NCBI GenBank assembly: GCA_905250075.1
Contig: CAJNOP010000059.1
Span: 493,608 to 557,607, forward strand
Source of the DNA: Rotaria sp. Silwood1
Lineage: Eukaryota > Rotifera > Eurotatoria > Philodinida > Philodinidae
Direction: 5' to 3'
Length of the DNA stretch: 64,000 bases
The translations under genes and the position numbers were made by a program. The notes under the pieces were generated by a model. The model had not been told where the DNA came from and searched no databases. It worked only from the letters and a program-made list of their open reading frames with translations. Of this stretch, positions 1 to 11,422 are shown one piece after another (position 1 is the first letter of the stretch; the number at the start of each line of letters is the position of its first letter).

Positions 1-402
1 GCGGTAGCGGCAGGTTTTTTAAAAAACCATCGCGGCAGCGGCAGGGTTTTTTTGGAGAACATTGAAGAACTGTATGACTTTAATAGAATTTCAGGATTTA
101 CAAATGAAACGTCCTGATATTGAATAAATCTGATGGACTAGTACCCATATCTCTGGTCAAATATAGTCACAGCAGTGAAATTAGAAACACTTTTTTGAAA
201 ATCGTCGCGGCAGCGGCGCGGTGGCGGCACGTTTATTTTATAATTCATCGCGGCAGCGGCGCGGCAGCGTTTCTTTTATAAGTCATCGCGGTGCGGCAGC
301 GTCGCGGCAACATTTTTTTATAAACCGTCGCGGCGCGGCAGCTTTTTTTTCTAAGGCCGCGGCGCGGCAGCGGCAGATTTTCAGCCGCGATGGACATCTC
401 TG
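1..402. mobile_element. Right part of a GC-rich inverted-repeat (MITE-like) element
   Basis: The stretch is full of GCGGCAGCGGC motifs in a very AT-rich surrounding and ends in CCGCGATGGACATCTCTG at 385-402. The same right end closes the complete 248-bp element at 63260-63507, and both copies share the segment ATAGTCACAGCAGTGAAATT (here 163-182, one base different in the other copy). The left end lies outside the window, so size and target duplication cannot be checked here; TTATGAAC at 403-410 would be the right target copy. This copy is longer than the other because the GC-rich unit is repeated several times. Confidence 0.65.
200..375. repeat. GC-rich minisatellite of diverged units of about 40 bp
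   Basis: Four to five imperfect units follow one another, each with a TTTTATAA-type AT block followed by a run of CGCGGCAGCGGC/GCGGCAGC. Units begin near 200, 236, 275 and 318. The array lies inside the element at 1-402 and explains why open frames on both strands here encode only Arg/Ala-rich low-complexity peptides. Confidence 0.6.
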
Positions 403-970
403 TTATGAACACACACGGATATATAAACAACGCCGTTCAATGCATAACAAATAAGTTTTCGAAATATACTTTTCTGATAAATTATTTCTTGGTTATTTTT
501 AATCAAAGAAATACCAATTCCGATCCATGATCTGGAGAGGACTACATTGAAGCGGTCTGATAAGAATCGGACCAGCTCGAGATCGGACAGATCGCACGAT
601 CTGATCGGCTTGGATCTTGAGAACAAAAAAATTTGAATTAAATTCAAGAAAAAATCCAAATATGTGTCTCCAAAAGAACCAATGAAATAGTAGAAAATAT
701 CAGTAAACAGACGGTTAAATCTTGCATAAAATCACGATTTATCGTAAAAATCGCTGAAATAATCGGCGATTCTATCACGATTCAGCTCACGATTATCATT
801 TCGATGAATCGGGATTAATCGGCATTTTTTAGCCTATTCAAAGGACATGGGAACATACAAAGTATATTTTCATGAGAATTCATCTAAATTACATAATCAG
901 AGAAAAATCTGATGATATTCCATCTAAATAATATTTTAATATTCTTCTATGTAAATAATTTTTATTGTAG
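403..970. other. Non-coding, probably intron or upstream sequence of SHPRH-like gene
   Basis: No convincing exon was found. At 520-620 there is GC-richer sequence with repeated GATCGG/GATCTG motifs, and at 730-825 a patch rich in CGATT/AATCG on both strands, both probably decayed repeats. A pyrimidine-AG acceptor ends at 970, where the first SHPRH exon of the window begins. Confidence 0.4.
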
Positions 971-2641
971 TCTTCAACCAGAATTATATTCTGATAAACA
1001 AATAAATGATGATGGTGGTACACATTTAATTTATTTTATAAATGAAATCTTATCAAAAGCTTCAATGCGTTCTCATGAATCAACACGTCAATTAGCAAAA
1101 TTATTACGAACAGATTGGAATGATTTACTTAAAAAACTTCGTTTAGAAAATACATCAGCACGTATATATTCTCAACAATTAAAACATTTATATTTATCAT
1201 TAGATGAAATGTTACAATGTACATCACGTCTTGAATATTATATTGGTGATATAAAAACTCGTCCAAAAAAACATTATAATCGTTATCGTTTTAATTCTCA
1301 AATAATTGAAGATGAACGTTTAGATTTTGAACAACAAGCATTAGATTATTTAAAAAAAGTTATTAAACATCGACAACAATTTAATTATTTTCAAGAACAA
1401 CAACAAGATTATTATCATTCAATAGCAACAACAAATCTTATATCATCACAACGAACAAAATGTCCTATGTGTCATGAATTATTTGGTGATGATAGACCTG
1501 ATGTTTGTTTTTTTTTATGTGGACATTTCTTTTGTCATGAATGTACATTACAATGGAAAAAACATGAAATAGATCAACGACCACATCGATCACATATTAA
1601 ATGTCCTATTTGTATGTGATTTTTTTTTTATTCGTTATATTATGTAATTTTTATTTTAAAATATTTTCTATATTCTAGGTCGTCGAGAAATTCCAATTAA
1701 TTCTTTAACAGTTCTTAAATGGCGAGATCAAAATACAACAATAATTACATCATCATTATCACCACAAAAAACAACAATAGAAAATTCTATATCGGATGAT
1801 ATTTCATCTTTACGTCTTCGTCGTTTAATGGAAACTCAAGAACTTTTAACAATTCAAGGTCGTTATGGTACAAAAGTTGATTCGATTGTTTCATTTATAC
1901 TTAATCTTCTTAATGATGATATTCAACAATCAACATCTATTACTACAATAACAACAATGAATAATAATCCAAAACCACCATTAAAAATTCTTGTCTTTTC
2001 ACAATTTACAGATGTACTCAATGTTTTAGCTATTTCACTTAAACTTAATGCTATTTCATATTTACAATTTACATCAACTAAAATTCTTCAACAATTTCGA
2101 CAAGATCCTAATATAACTGTTCTTCTTATGCCACTTGGCAAAGGTATTCAAATAGATATTTCTTAAATAATTCTATTATTATTATTGTGTTAATATTATA
2201 TTTAGGAGCTAATGGTCTTAATTTAACTGAAGCTCAACATGTTATTCTTGTTGAACCTCAAATTCATCGATCAGTTGAATTACAAGCAATTGCTCGTGTA
2301 CGTCGACTTGGTCAAAAATATAATACATATGTTTATCGAGTATGTTCAATAATATAATTTATTTTTTCAAATAATTTTTTTTTTTTTTGTTGTTTAATTT
2401 ATAGTTTATTGTTAATGATACAGCAGAAGAAGTTGTACTTGCTAATTCTCGAACAGCACAAACAATACCAATAAATAATCATCAAACAACAATTGTATCA
2501 GATCATTCATCAACAAGTCGAGCTACATCATTTGCTGATTTTGAACTTCTATATGAAATAAATATGGCACGAAAAATATTTTTTCAATCAATACAATCGA
2601 CAACAACAACGAATCATCAATTAGACACATCTATATTATAA
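971..2641 (+). CDS. SHPRH: SHPRH-like SNF2 helicase / RING E3 ubiquitin ligase, C-terminal part
   Basis: This is the 3' part of a gene for a large nuclear protein that joins an SNF2 ATPase with a RING finger; in animals SHPRH polyubiquitinates PCNA during damage tolerance. Four exons are visible: 971-1611, 1679-2143, 2206-2339 and 2405-2641, joined by introns of 62-67 bp and encoding about 491 residues. The first exon carries a RING finger (CPMC, CGHFFCHEC, CPIC, the last split by an intron). Exons 2-3 carry the helicase C-terminal lobe: LKILVFSQFTDVL, then GANGLNL and the arginine-finger motif QAIARVRRLGQ. The N-terminal ATPase lobe, linker-histone and PHD regions of the family are not seen and must lie left of the window or be lost. 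The exon begins at an acceptor at 970, so the ATG at 912 is probably not a start. Identification rests on the RING placed between ATPase lobes followed by this C-lobe; another RING-SNF2 relative such as HLTF is less likely. Confidence 0.85.
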
Positions 2642-2810
2642 TATAATAGAATATATTTGACGAAAAATCTATTCGTTTTATTTGTTTTGTCTTTATTAAA
2701 ATTGTATATTATCTTTTTTTTTTTTTTTTTCGATTTGATTAAATATTTTCAATAAACCAGAATGATATTATTGATCTTCTTCTGTATTTAAATATATTTA
2801 GGTTAATGAT

Positions 2811-3599
2811 ATGTTTATTAAAAAATGTTATATAATAATACGGATTATTAAAAAAATGTTATATTTAATACCGATTATTATTTGTTTAAGTGTAATTATA
2901 ATTTTAACATTTATAATTTATTCACCACCTCGATTTATAATATTTTCACTTTCAAAATTTTATCCTGATGTTTTATTTCATATTGATTTACCATCAAATT
3001 TACAATATATTGCACTTACCATTGATGATTTTCCAAATATAAATGATCTTTCAATAAGTTTTCGTTTACTTGATATACTTCGTTTGCATAATGCACGATG
3101 TACATTTTTTACTATCGGATCACATATAGAAAAATATGAGAGTTCATCACAAATACGAAAATTATTCGAACGTTTAATAGCTGACGGTCATGAAATAGGA
3201 AATCATGGTTGGCGTGATGAACAAGCAATACGTCTATCACGAGAAGAACTTGAACAACAAATAATTAATACAGAAAAAACAATTAATAAATATACTTCAT
3301 TGAATACAAAATGGTTTCGACCAGGTTCAGGATTTTTTAATCAAACAATGATACAGATTTGTACTAATCTAGGTTATCGACTTGTATTAGGTTCAATTTA
3401 TCCATATGATCCTCAAATACCTAATTCAAGACTTAATTCATTTTTTATTGAACATAAATTGTATAGTGGTGCTATTGTTATACTACATGATCGATTAGCG
3501 ACTATTGAAACATTACAAAGAGTTTTACCAGCTATACAAAAACGGGCTTTTCATGTTGTTACACTTACACAATTAATGAATTTGAAAACAAAACAATAA
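2811..3599 (+). CDS. Polysaccharide deacetylase (NodB-fold) with N-terminal membrane anchor
   Basis: One exon encodes 262 residues. Residues 17-38 form a single hydrophobic helix, so the protein is probably a type II membrane or secreted protein. The rest is a NodB-type carbohydrate esterase domain, which removes acetyl groups from chitin- or peptidoglycan-like sugars using a metal. Seen: TIDDF (70-74, Asp72/Asp73), HEIGNH (127-132), RPGSGF (170-175), the block LGSIYPYD (193-200) and ILHD (224-227). The second histidine of the usual HxxxH metal motif is Asp136. As I recall, a bacterial and fungal subfamily with GNHxxxD, RPGSGW and LGSxYPxD shows the same change, so the enzyme need not be dead. 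The absence of introns and the bacterial-type subfamily suggest horizontal gain (inference). An AG acceptor lies at 2801, just before the start. A second ATG at residue 16 could also start translation. Confidence 0.85.
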   Translation: MFIKKCYIIIRIIKKMLYLIPIIICLSVIIILTFIIYSPPRFIIFSLSKFYPDVLFHIDLPSNLQYIALTIDDFPNINDLSISFRLLDILRLHNARCTFFTIGSHIEKYESSSQIRKLFERLIADGHEIGNHGWRDEQAIRLSREELEQQIINTEKTINKYTSLNTKWFRPGSGFFNQTMIQICTNLGYRLVLGSIYPYDPQIPNSRLNSFFIEHKLYSGAIVILHDRLATIETLQRVLPAIQKRAFHVVTLTQLMNLKTKQ

Positions 3600-4151
3600 G
3601 GTTGGCTTTAAATAAAGAATAAACTTTCTATTAACAAATTTTAATCTCATCGAAAATGCTTTGTAAGTTTTCTCGAAAGAATTTGATTGTTTTTGTATTT
3701 ATAATACATTCTAATAAGAAATCTGAATAACACAAATGATTATTCTGATACTTTTTCGAAGTTCTTAATCAAAATTTGAAAATGAATGGAAAAAGTTAAA
3801 CGTATTCTCATCATCATATCATATTTCCACTGAACATATCAAACCAACAAGATAATGATTAACTTTTTACTTCTTTCAAAATTATCTTGTTTCTTGTCGA
3901 TAACATCAAATATATCATTAAGATCAATTATAAAATATTTGTGAAAGACCACAAAAAAAAAAGAACAAGGTATTTTTCATAGACAGAAATTTATTACGAA
4001 CTTGCACAATATTAAGCAAACAAGAACTGTGAATTAAATCAATGAAGAATATCTAATTTAAACACATTCAAAATATTCAAGTCACACAAACACAAAAGTT
4101 CTATTGATATATATTTAATATATGAAAAGAAAAAGACGAAGATTCAATTGA
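3600..4151. other. Intergenic region between convergent genes
   Basis: AT-rich sequence between the deacetylase (+) and the four-helix protein (-). AATAAA-like signals follow the deacetylase stop at about 3611 and elsewhere. I see no coding segment. Confidence 0.5.
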
Positions 4152-4595
4152 TTATAATTTAAACATTTCAATAGTTGATCCTTTTTGTTTTAAATGAAAA
4201 CCAACAGCAATTAATGTACTTGCACTCAATCCACAACAAACATCTAATGCAATAAATGAACCTTGTTGTTCATTAGTATGATCATGATTGGTAAAAAAAT
4301 ATAAATGAATAATAAAACATAATTGAAGACCAATAAAAAGAGCCAAAAATTTTAAAAATAATTTTAAACGAAAATAATCATGATATAAAAGAACATAAAT
4401 GCCAATAATACAAATAATAGTTGCTAATATACCAATTAACAAGCCAAGAGTGACAACAAGAAGAGATAAAGAATGAAAATAACCTATATTAACACCAACT
4501 ACTGAAATACCACTTAAACCCATAAGAATCAACATTATTTCCGCTATGAACGATGTTGAAGATGTCAAGGTTATCATTTTATTATCTTCTTCCAT
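4152..4595 (-). CDS. Hypothetical four-helix membrane protein
   Basis: I do not recognise a family. The single-exon frame encodes 147 residues starting MEEDNK. Four long hydrophobic segments are clear, roughly residues 18-41, 43-71, 77-101 and 112-135, with short loops and both ends probably cytoplasmic. A cysteine pair (CC) opens the fourth helix. The spacing resembles small tetraspan proteins (claudin, tetraspanin or MARVEL-like), but the large extracellular loop with the CCG motif of true tetraspanins is missing; the CCG present lies in the last helix. Codon use and composition match neighbouring genes. Upstream, 4600-7966 contains nothing that looks like a missing exon. Confidence 0.6.
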   Translation of the reverse strand: MEEDNKMITLTSSTSFIAEIMLILMGLSGISVVGVNIGYFHSLSLLVVTLGLLIGILATIICIIGIYVLLYHDYFRLKLFLKFLALFIGLQLCFIIHLYFFTNHDHTNEQQGSFIALDVCCGLSASTLIAVGFHLKQKGSTIEMFKL

Positions 4596-7500
4596 TATAT
4601 TACTGTCGAATAAATTGTATTATGTCTTCTATTCAATATTTAAATAACTATTGATCTCTATGACAACGGACAACTATGCAACTAAGTTCAACTAGAAATG
4701 AATAAAGAGTAAAAGGTGAATAAAAGAATAAAGCAAAAAAAAAAAGATTGAAATGGTGTATAAAACAAGTGAACTGTGTACAACGATCACACCCGATAGG
4801 AAGAAAAAGAGCAAAATGAAACATAACATTAACTTGTCTTATAGTAAGACTCATATTCATAAATCAAAAATAAAAACTCAGACTTTTATTCATTTGATAT
4901 GTTTAGTCTTAATCATTAGTTTCTTTCATTTGAATAAACAAAAAAAAAATTAATTACTTACAATACTTATTTAGGATCAGTTGCAAAATATTGATGACTT
5001 TTCTTTTTCATTATTTATTTTGGTTGTTGCATCAATGAGAATAGCTCGCAAAATATTAACCTAGAAAAATGAGTTAGTCAATGATGATTGGCACTGAATA
5101 CCTTTGATTTTTTTCCTTGATTTGCAAAATCTAGGATTCATCTAATACAAATATGGTTTAATTCTGGAAATCAGTACAATCATACGAAAAGTGCTCATCG
5201 AATTCGATAAGGAAGCAATGATTCCTGTTTCAGTCATGTAAGAATATACGAGATACACTGTTGTGTTTTTGAAAGAAACTATTGAACTCAGAAACTGATA
5301 ATATACTACGCTTCTGACTGCTACTATCTCCAATATGTGCTACAAAATAAGAGATTTTATTATCATGTAGAGAGATAAACTCAAAAAAAAATGTTGCCTT
5401 TCCTCACTCTGAACCATGTTGTATATAAGTGCTGACCGGTTTTTCGCTTATACTTTATTATTTCTATTCAGATCGCAATATTGACTTTGAAAATTAATAC
5501 GTTTAGTCATATGATGCCACATGAAATTAATGATTATTAGTAATGCCAAGTAGAAAATAAATTCAAATTAATTTATTGATTTTTATTTTTAAAAAAATCT
5601 AGTTCTATCTTCTAATTTAATTTTTGTTAAAAAAACCGGTTCTGTATAGTCTTCTTTTTAGAAGCTAGCACTGAAGTTTGTCAAGATAAGCATTCCATTG
5701 TTCTATAGTCTATCGAGAATCATTCTTAGATTGTTTATATCCATTCACAAAGACAGCCGGTGATACATGAGCACCATGTTTTTTTTTGCATATTTAATAT
5801 GATATTTACAATCAATTGAAATTGTATTTTCTGATATAAGTTGTTCATTTGTAACGATTCCTAAGTACCAAGAATTAATTTATTGACGATAGACATTGCC
5901 ACTATTTATATATGAAATATTTATAGCATACTTTTCAAGATAAAAATATTTATCTTAGTTACATAACAGATAAAAAGGTTCTTTCTTATTGTACGAAAAT
6001 ACAGTATGATTCTAACGATGGACGATCAAATTGTTCAAGTTGATTGGATGTAAAATCAAATAGTTTAAATCATAAACAAAATTATAATTTTTAATTTTTT
6101 TGTCAAAATAAACGTTACTGATTTGTTTTAGTACTAAAAAATAAAAATGAAGAAAGGAAAGTACTTTCTCAATCTTTGTTTATGTGATACATCGATGCTA
6201 TAGCATAATTCATATAGGTCTAGTCTTTACTATAAAATTTAATAGCATATTAAGAAATAGAATTAATCAAAAAAAGTTAATATAAATGAGAAAAGTGACA
6301 TGAGAACGAATAATATCGTTGGATGTAACGTTTGCAGGTAGACTATTATCAGAATTTTCGAATGAAACCGTTGTACTGTTGAATTCTATAGGAACTCTTA
6401 GTATAAATACTATCGTTCGAGAATATTCGTATTTCAAATACGTTTTCTTATTGCAAGTTCTGTCAAATATATAGTTGTATCCGTTCAATATCAACGAGGT
6501 TTTTTGCTTGATATTGCAACCAGTTTCATAGTATAAATGTTTGTAAAAAAAAATCAATGATGATTTTTTTACGCTGTAATACTCCCTTCACATCTTTTCA
6601 TGCAGGACTAACAATTCTGACCGAATAGTCTAATTCTTTTTTATTAACATGCTACTTATAGAATATGTAGAATCTATATGTCTGTTTTACTACAAAATAT
6701 TTATAAATCTCCGTCACATTTTTGTTGAGACATACTGTTATCAAACTTGTTTATTCATTATAATTTACACTTGTTATTGGAAAAACTTTACGTAAACGCT
6801 TAATTATTTTGTTTTCGAATATGATTGATAATCCAAATTATCATGAGTCATCAACAATATATTAGCACTATTACAGATTAAAAATATCATATTATTTTCA
6901 TGTCTTGTAGAAGTTGAATGTTAAAAACTCATCAAGAAATTTAATCAGGCTGATCAACCGCATCTGTATATCTATATATTTATGTGTATGAATTGCTTCA
7001 TGCATATTTCATACATCAGATAATTACTTCTTCATCTAATTCTTGCTTTTTGATCATATTTGAATACTATTTTTTGTTATTTATCGTGTTTATTTGTTTT
7101 ATGAACTCTTTGCAACTGTGACAAAAGAATGGTCTGTTTTGAATATATTCTATTTGAGTACATAGCATAGATCAATTGAAACTATTCATGGTTGTCATAG
7201 CTGATATTCGACTAATTATCAGTCTCCCGAAGAAAACTACTTTTTATCATCATAAACAGCAGATATAATATTGATTATTAATACAGACAAAATTGTTGAT
7301 ATTGTCAATTGAAAAAAAGAAATAACGGCTTGATTTGAATGTCAAAGAATAGCTTATGAAATCTCCAATTCGAAGTTTTTTCCCTTTGATTGCTACCAGA
7401 GAAAATAGCATTTAATTAGAATTTGATTTCTTGTGTAGAAGAAATCTTAATCTTAACAAAAAATTATATGCATTGAATCGAAGAAGAGTTTCTTTATTTT

Positions 7501-7966
7501 GTATATTCAAACATGTGATAAAATTTATGCTTTACAAGATTCTTAGAATAGACAAAGATTAGTCAATTATCACAAAACATTTATCTAACGATGAAGAGAT
7601 CACAGTCCAACTGTTATCATCAACATTAATGAACTAATATTGTTTCATCTCAATGTTAAATATGTCTTAGATGATATGTACATTTCACAATTAACTGTAC
7701 TTATAGCACGTTCATCATCATGTCATTAACTGAGAAAACTAATTCTCATTTTTTCAAAAAAAATATGATTTCAGTTGAATTCTTATAAACATAACTGATT
7801 TGAATTTACTCTATTCATCTAATTTTTATTTTATAATCAAAGATAGACAAATGGGAAAGAATTGGCATGATAACGCACAACAATGACAATACAATGAACG
7901 ATATTTAACATCAACATTAGTTATATCTCAAGAAGAATGCCATAGTTATTTAGATAATTATTCCAA
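4596..7966. other. Long intergenic region, largely featureless
   Basis: AT-rich sequence with only short open frames lacking recognisable motifs or codon bias. The one suggestive stretch is the degraded thioredoxin-fold fragment at 5664-5777, listed separately. Confidence 0.45.
5664..5777 (-). pseudogene. Possible relic of a DsbA/thioredoxin-fold protein
   Basis: Read on the minus strand, the stretch gives HGAHVSPAVFVNGYKQSKNDS, then R and a stop codon, then TIEQWNAYLDKLQC and a second stop. The pattern H.SP.VFVNG followed by S.W(T/S)(I/L)EQW resembles the C-terminal part of DsbA-like thioredoxin-fold proteins, where a tryptophan would be expected at the TAG codon. The sequence further upstream on that strand is broken by stops. 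The name rests on a short pattern match from memory and is weak. Confidence 0.35.
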
Positions 7967-8983
7967 TTATGTGTTATTTGTGAGAGTTATATTTGTAGAA
8001 AAACGGCGTAATAATTTCTTTCGAATTAATTGATTCAATTCACGTCTGAATAATGATGATGACAAAATATAGACAAAGAATGTTAATGAGAATTCAATAT
8101 AAATTAAAAAATAACTCATATTGCTAATAAATGATTCAATTGTCAAACGTAGAAGTGATTTGGTATCATATATTGTTATTGTTTGATAAAGAAGGTAACA
8201 AGGATTGGGAATGTTTAAAATAATCCAAAGACATATTTGATAAAGTAGCATTTTTGAAAAGTGTAAATCTCTTCTTGACAGTCTAGTCAATTGTTCCGTT
8301 TGAGAAACATTAACTATTGTTAATGGTCTTGTTCTTCGTTTACTGTTTCGAATATTTTTCAGTGTAAGAAATTCAAAAATGAACATTATTAATGGTGGCA
8401 AAATTCCACTTTCAATCGATAGATAAACACTAAAGAGAATACCATAAACACCATTTCTAAATGAGCAATTATTATTTTGAATTTCATAGAACACAAGAAC
8501 ATGAATGTAAATTAAACACCAAAATAAAAAATTACTAATGATTAATCTCATAGCAACTTTTGATGAACTCCATCGACGCCAGTAAATATCAGAACAACTA
8601 GCAAAAAAACGATCGATCGATGCCAAAATTATATAATAACGTGGAATAGCAACAAAAATATAGAAAAAATAATAGCGAAATTTACAATACCAAAGTAATG
8701 TATTCACTGCTTGCATATTGTAACCCATGTAGAGTATTCTTGAGAGAAGAGCCAAATTGAGAGTAAAAAATTGAGAAGCACTAGAAGCTAACAAATACAT
8801 AACACATGGATTCTTGCGAAGATTTGGTTGACAAAAGATAAAACAATTGATCATTGATCCAATATTTCCGATAAGCCATATAATACTCATACCATATCTT
8901 GAGATATTTTGATTGAGGAGAGTGATAGTTATATACCAATATGCATCATGATTAGATATAATAGAATCAGTGATGTTTAACAT
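7967..8983 (-). CDS. Rhodopsin-like G-protein-coupled receptor (7 helices)
   Basis: A single exon encodes 338 residues from the first in-frame ATG; the open frame upstream of it has no ATG. Seven hydrophobic segments fit a class A receptor at the plasma membrane. Seen: N-glycosylation sites near the N-terminus (N3, N26), GN in helix 1 (39-40), the helix 3 cysteine (C100) that would pair with the NNNC cysteine of the second outer loop, and DRF (124-126) at the place of the DRY motif. The NPxxY motif of helix 7 is not recognisable; the segment reads FVYILSSSLFR, which ends like helix 7 and helix 8. Ligand unknown. Intronless divergent receptors of this type form large families in rotifers (family knowledge), so a chemosensory or peptide receptor is plausible. 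Confidence 0.8.
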   Translation of the reverse strand: MLNITDSIISNHDAYWYITITLLNQNISRYGMSIIWLIGNIGSMINCFIFCQPNLRKNPCVMYLLASSASQFFTLNLALLSRILYMGYNMQAVNTLLWYCKFRYYFFYIFVAIPRYYIILASIDRFFASCSDIYWRRWSSSKVAMRLIISNFLFWCLIYIHVLVFYEIQNNNCSFRNGVYGILFSVYLSIESGILPPLIMFIFEFLTLKNIRNSKRRTRPLTIVNVSQTEQLTRLSRRDLHFSKMLLYQICLWIILNIPNPCYLLYQTITIYDTKSLLRLTIESFISNMSYFLIYIEFSLTFFVYILSSSLFRRELNQLIRKKLLRRFSTNITLTNNT

Positions 8984-10287
8984 TTGTAATGAATATGTCG
9001 ATAAAATCTTAACAAAAAACAAAACACTTAGCAAGTTGATCTAAAGAATATTTCGAGTTCTAATACGTTTAATATTTTCTGTATAAAAAGATGTTGTTTT
9101 CTACTATAGAAAGAAAATTAATTTTATCTGAGAAACATCGATAGACTTTCGAGAAGATATGGAGAGTGATGACGCATTCGAGATATACATTCATTCGTCA
9201 GATGTTGCACTCGTCATGAAAGTAATGTATTTAGCAAGTTAATAAGATAACTAATAATGAGAGAATAATTCTTATATTTGTATTTGATAACTGTCGCAGA
9301 GAGTTAAAATTTATAACGAATTCAGAGTTTTTATTACTGAAATTTGTAAATAAAAACTTAATTTTGTGAAGAAAATATTTATGAATCTCTTTTTAACTAG
9401 ATGTATGATACAATAATGTGTGAAATTAGTGTATTTTACATTAACTAACTGATGAAACAAATAACGAACATTGGCATTACATATTCAATACATTCCGTTA
9501 ATCGGTGCCTCGAATCTTGCTCACGTTTCTGAGGGATAGTTACCCAAAAAGATATCAGTTATTTTTGTGAAAAATATTAATATTCACAGGTCGGCAACGG
9601 TTCCTCATTTCATACATAGTTCAAATGTATAGTTTCTTGCACCGATAATCTTAAGCATGACCATATTTCTCAGATAAGAATGAATATTCTCTATATTCTG
9701 AAACAGTATACTCATTAATATAGATTCTCTCACAATAATTGCGCACATCTTACAATGTCTTTTAAATTCTATTTTGGTTTATTCTAAAAATGACAGCGAG
9801 TGGAAATACACGCAAATATATACGAAATTAAATGTTTTATCAACTTAATTGCCTTAGATCTTTTAATTTTCAATGCATTTCAATGGCGTGATAAATAAAT
9901 CCATTTAAAAGCATCAATAAAGTAATGCAATTAATTTTTCAAAGAAACACGGAGTTGCACATGGTTTATCTCGTTCATCTAATGACAGGAAAAAAAAGTA
10001 GGAGAGTGAGTACAGAATATGCTGAACTTCAATAAAGCGAACAGTTTTATACCCTGTTATATAATCCTGTGCATCATTAAATTATCATCAAAGACATTTA
10101 TGTCAACAGTGCATATTGATTTTTTTTAACAGACTAAAGTGTAAATCTTGATATTTAAAGTTAGCATCAAAGTTATTTAAGTACAAAAAAAAAAACAATA
10201 ATACTACCTTTTAAAATGTTTCACTACTTTAAGCGTACATCAGATTAAGTCAAGGAAAATTTGATCTGATAATATTTATTCTTATAA

Positions 10288-10584
10288 TCAGCTTACTATA
10301 ATAAGAGTCAAAGTAAAATGGTCTTTTAAAGTACAAATAGACGAATTTAATAGAGCGACGTCAATTAGTCTTGTCAATGCATATGCATCTGATGTTAAAA
10401 ATGCTACAAATATATTCACTTGTTTTTCTATAATTGAATCTATTTTTGTGAAATCATCTTGAGCAAACATCGCCAACACACTTAGACATGATGTAATTAA
10501 AAGTTCTGCTAAAATTTCATACATTCTATTTGTTTTATTTTCTGAATCTAAAACGTTTCTTAGTATCATTATAATATCCTTCAT
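10288..10584 (-). CDS. Uncertain small open frame, 98 residues
   Basis: An ATG-initiated minus-strand frame encodes an acidic-to-neutral, helix-rich peptide with segments such as YEILAELLITSCLSVL and TKIDSIIEKQVNIF. I recognise no family. The amino-acid use is more protein-like than in neighbouring random frames, but there is no conserved motif, homologous repeat or supporting splice site. It could be a small gene, an exon of a decayed gene or chance. An open segment with an acceptor-like AG lies upstream on the same strand at 10671-10862. Confidence 0.2.
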   Translation of the reverse strand: MKDIIMILRNVLDSENKTNRMYEILAELLITSCLSVLAMFAQDDFTKIDSIIEKQVNIFVAFLTSDAYALTRLIDVALLNSSICTLKDHFTLTLIIVS

Positions 10585-11422
10585 TATTTTAAAAAATTAT
10601 GAAATAATCAATAACAAATCGAACATATTTATTTTAATTATAAAGTGAAACAAATAATTGCCAATCACGATTAGCGAGTTATATGAAATTTTGTATAATC
10701 ATGTGAATCTAACAGAGAATAATCCTTTGATGGTTGACTTGATTTTTCATATCTAATTTTATTTGTATTTGTTGTTTTTATTTCCTTGAATAAAGTCTCT
10801 TTGATATTTACATGTGCTGTTTCTTCATCGTTTTGAAACTGGTTAAGATTGTAATTTTTCACCTATTCATACTCAATCATATTTCTCGTGCCAAAACTCT
10901 GGTCACTATTTATTGGTACATTGAAAGAAACCAATGTTGCTGAGAGTTTTTAGCAATTTGACTGCCTGGTATGGTATTATATGTTGAACAAACTATAACC
11001 TTTAAATGATATATAAATAGATTTACTAAAATATAAGTTATTTCTTTATGATTATCATGATTTGAACCAATATCTGTATGTAACAATGGAAATTTTCTAA
11101 ATGTAACAGACTAATCAAGTTGATATTTTTTCCATGAATAGAATGCGATAAAACTAGTAGAAGTCTAAAAGATTCATTTCTATGATACATTCATCTAGAT
11201 TTCTAATTAACTTTCAGACGGTTGACCACTATAGTAAAGTCTGACTGTTTCTGAATACTGAGATATATCATGGATTGTCAATCGGGAATAATCGTGTATG
11301 TGATAAACAATGCTAATTGTATTGATATATACCTAATGTTGCTTATTTGATCATAACTTATTTTCTCTATTTTTGTTTATCATGCATGGAAGTTTTCTGG
11401 CCTAATTTTTTTTTTCGAAAAA

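Noticed and set aside
221..454. Arg/Ala-rich open frames on both strands at the left edge
   Set aside because: They are translations of the GC-rich minisatellite inside the element at 1-402, with no protein family signature.
6267..6557. Minus-strand frame of 96 residues
   Set aside because: No recognisable domain, signal or family pattern; length is within chance for this base composition.
10671..10862. Hydrophilic minus-strand frame of 63 residues
   Set aside because: It has no ATG and no confirmed splice partners; an acceptor-like AG precedes it but the rest of a gene could not be built.
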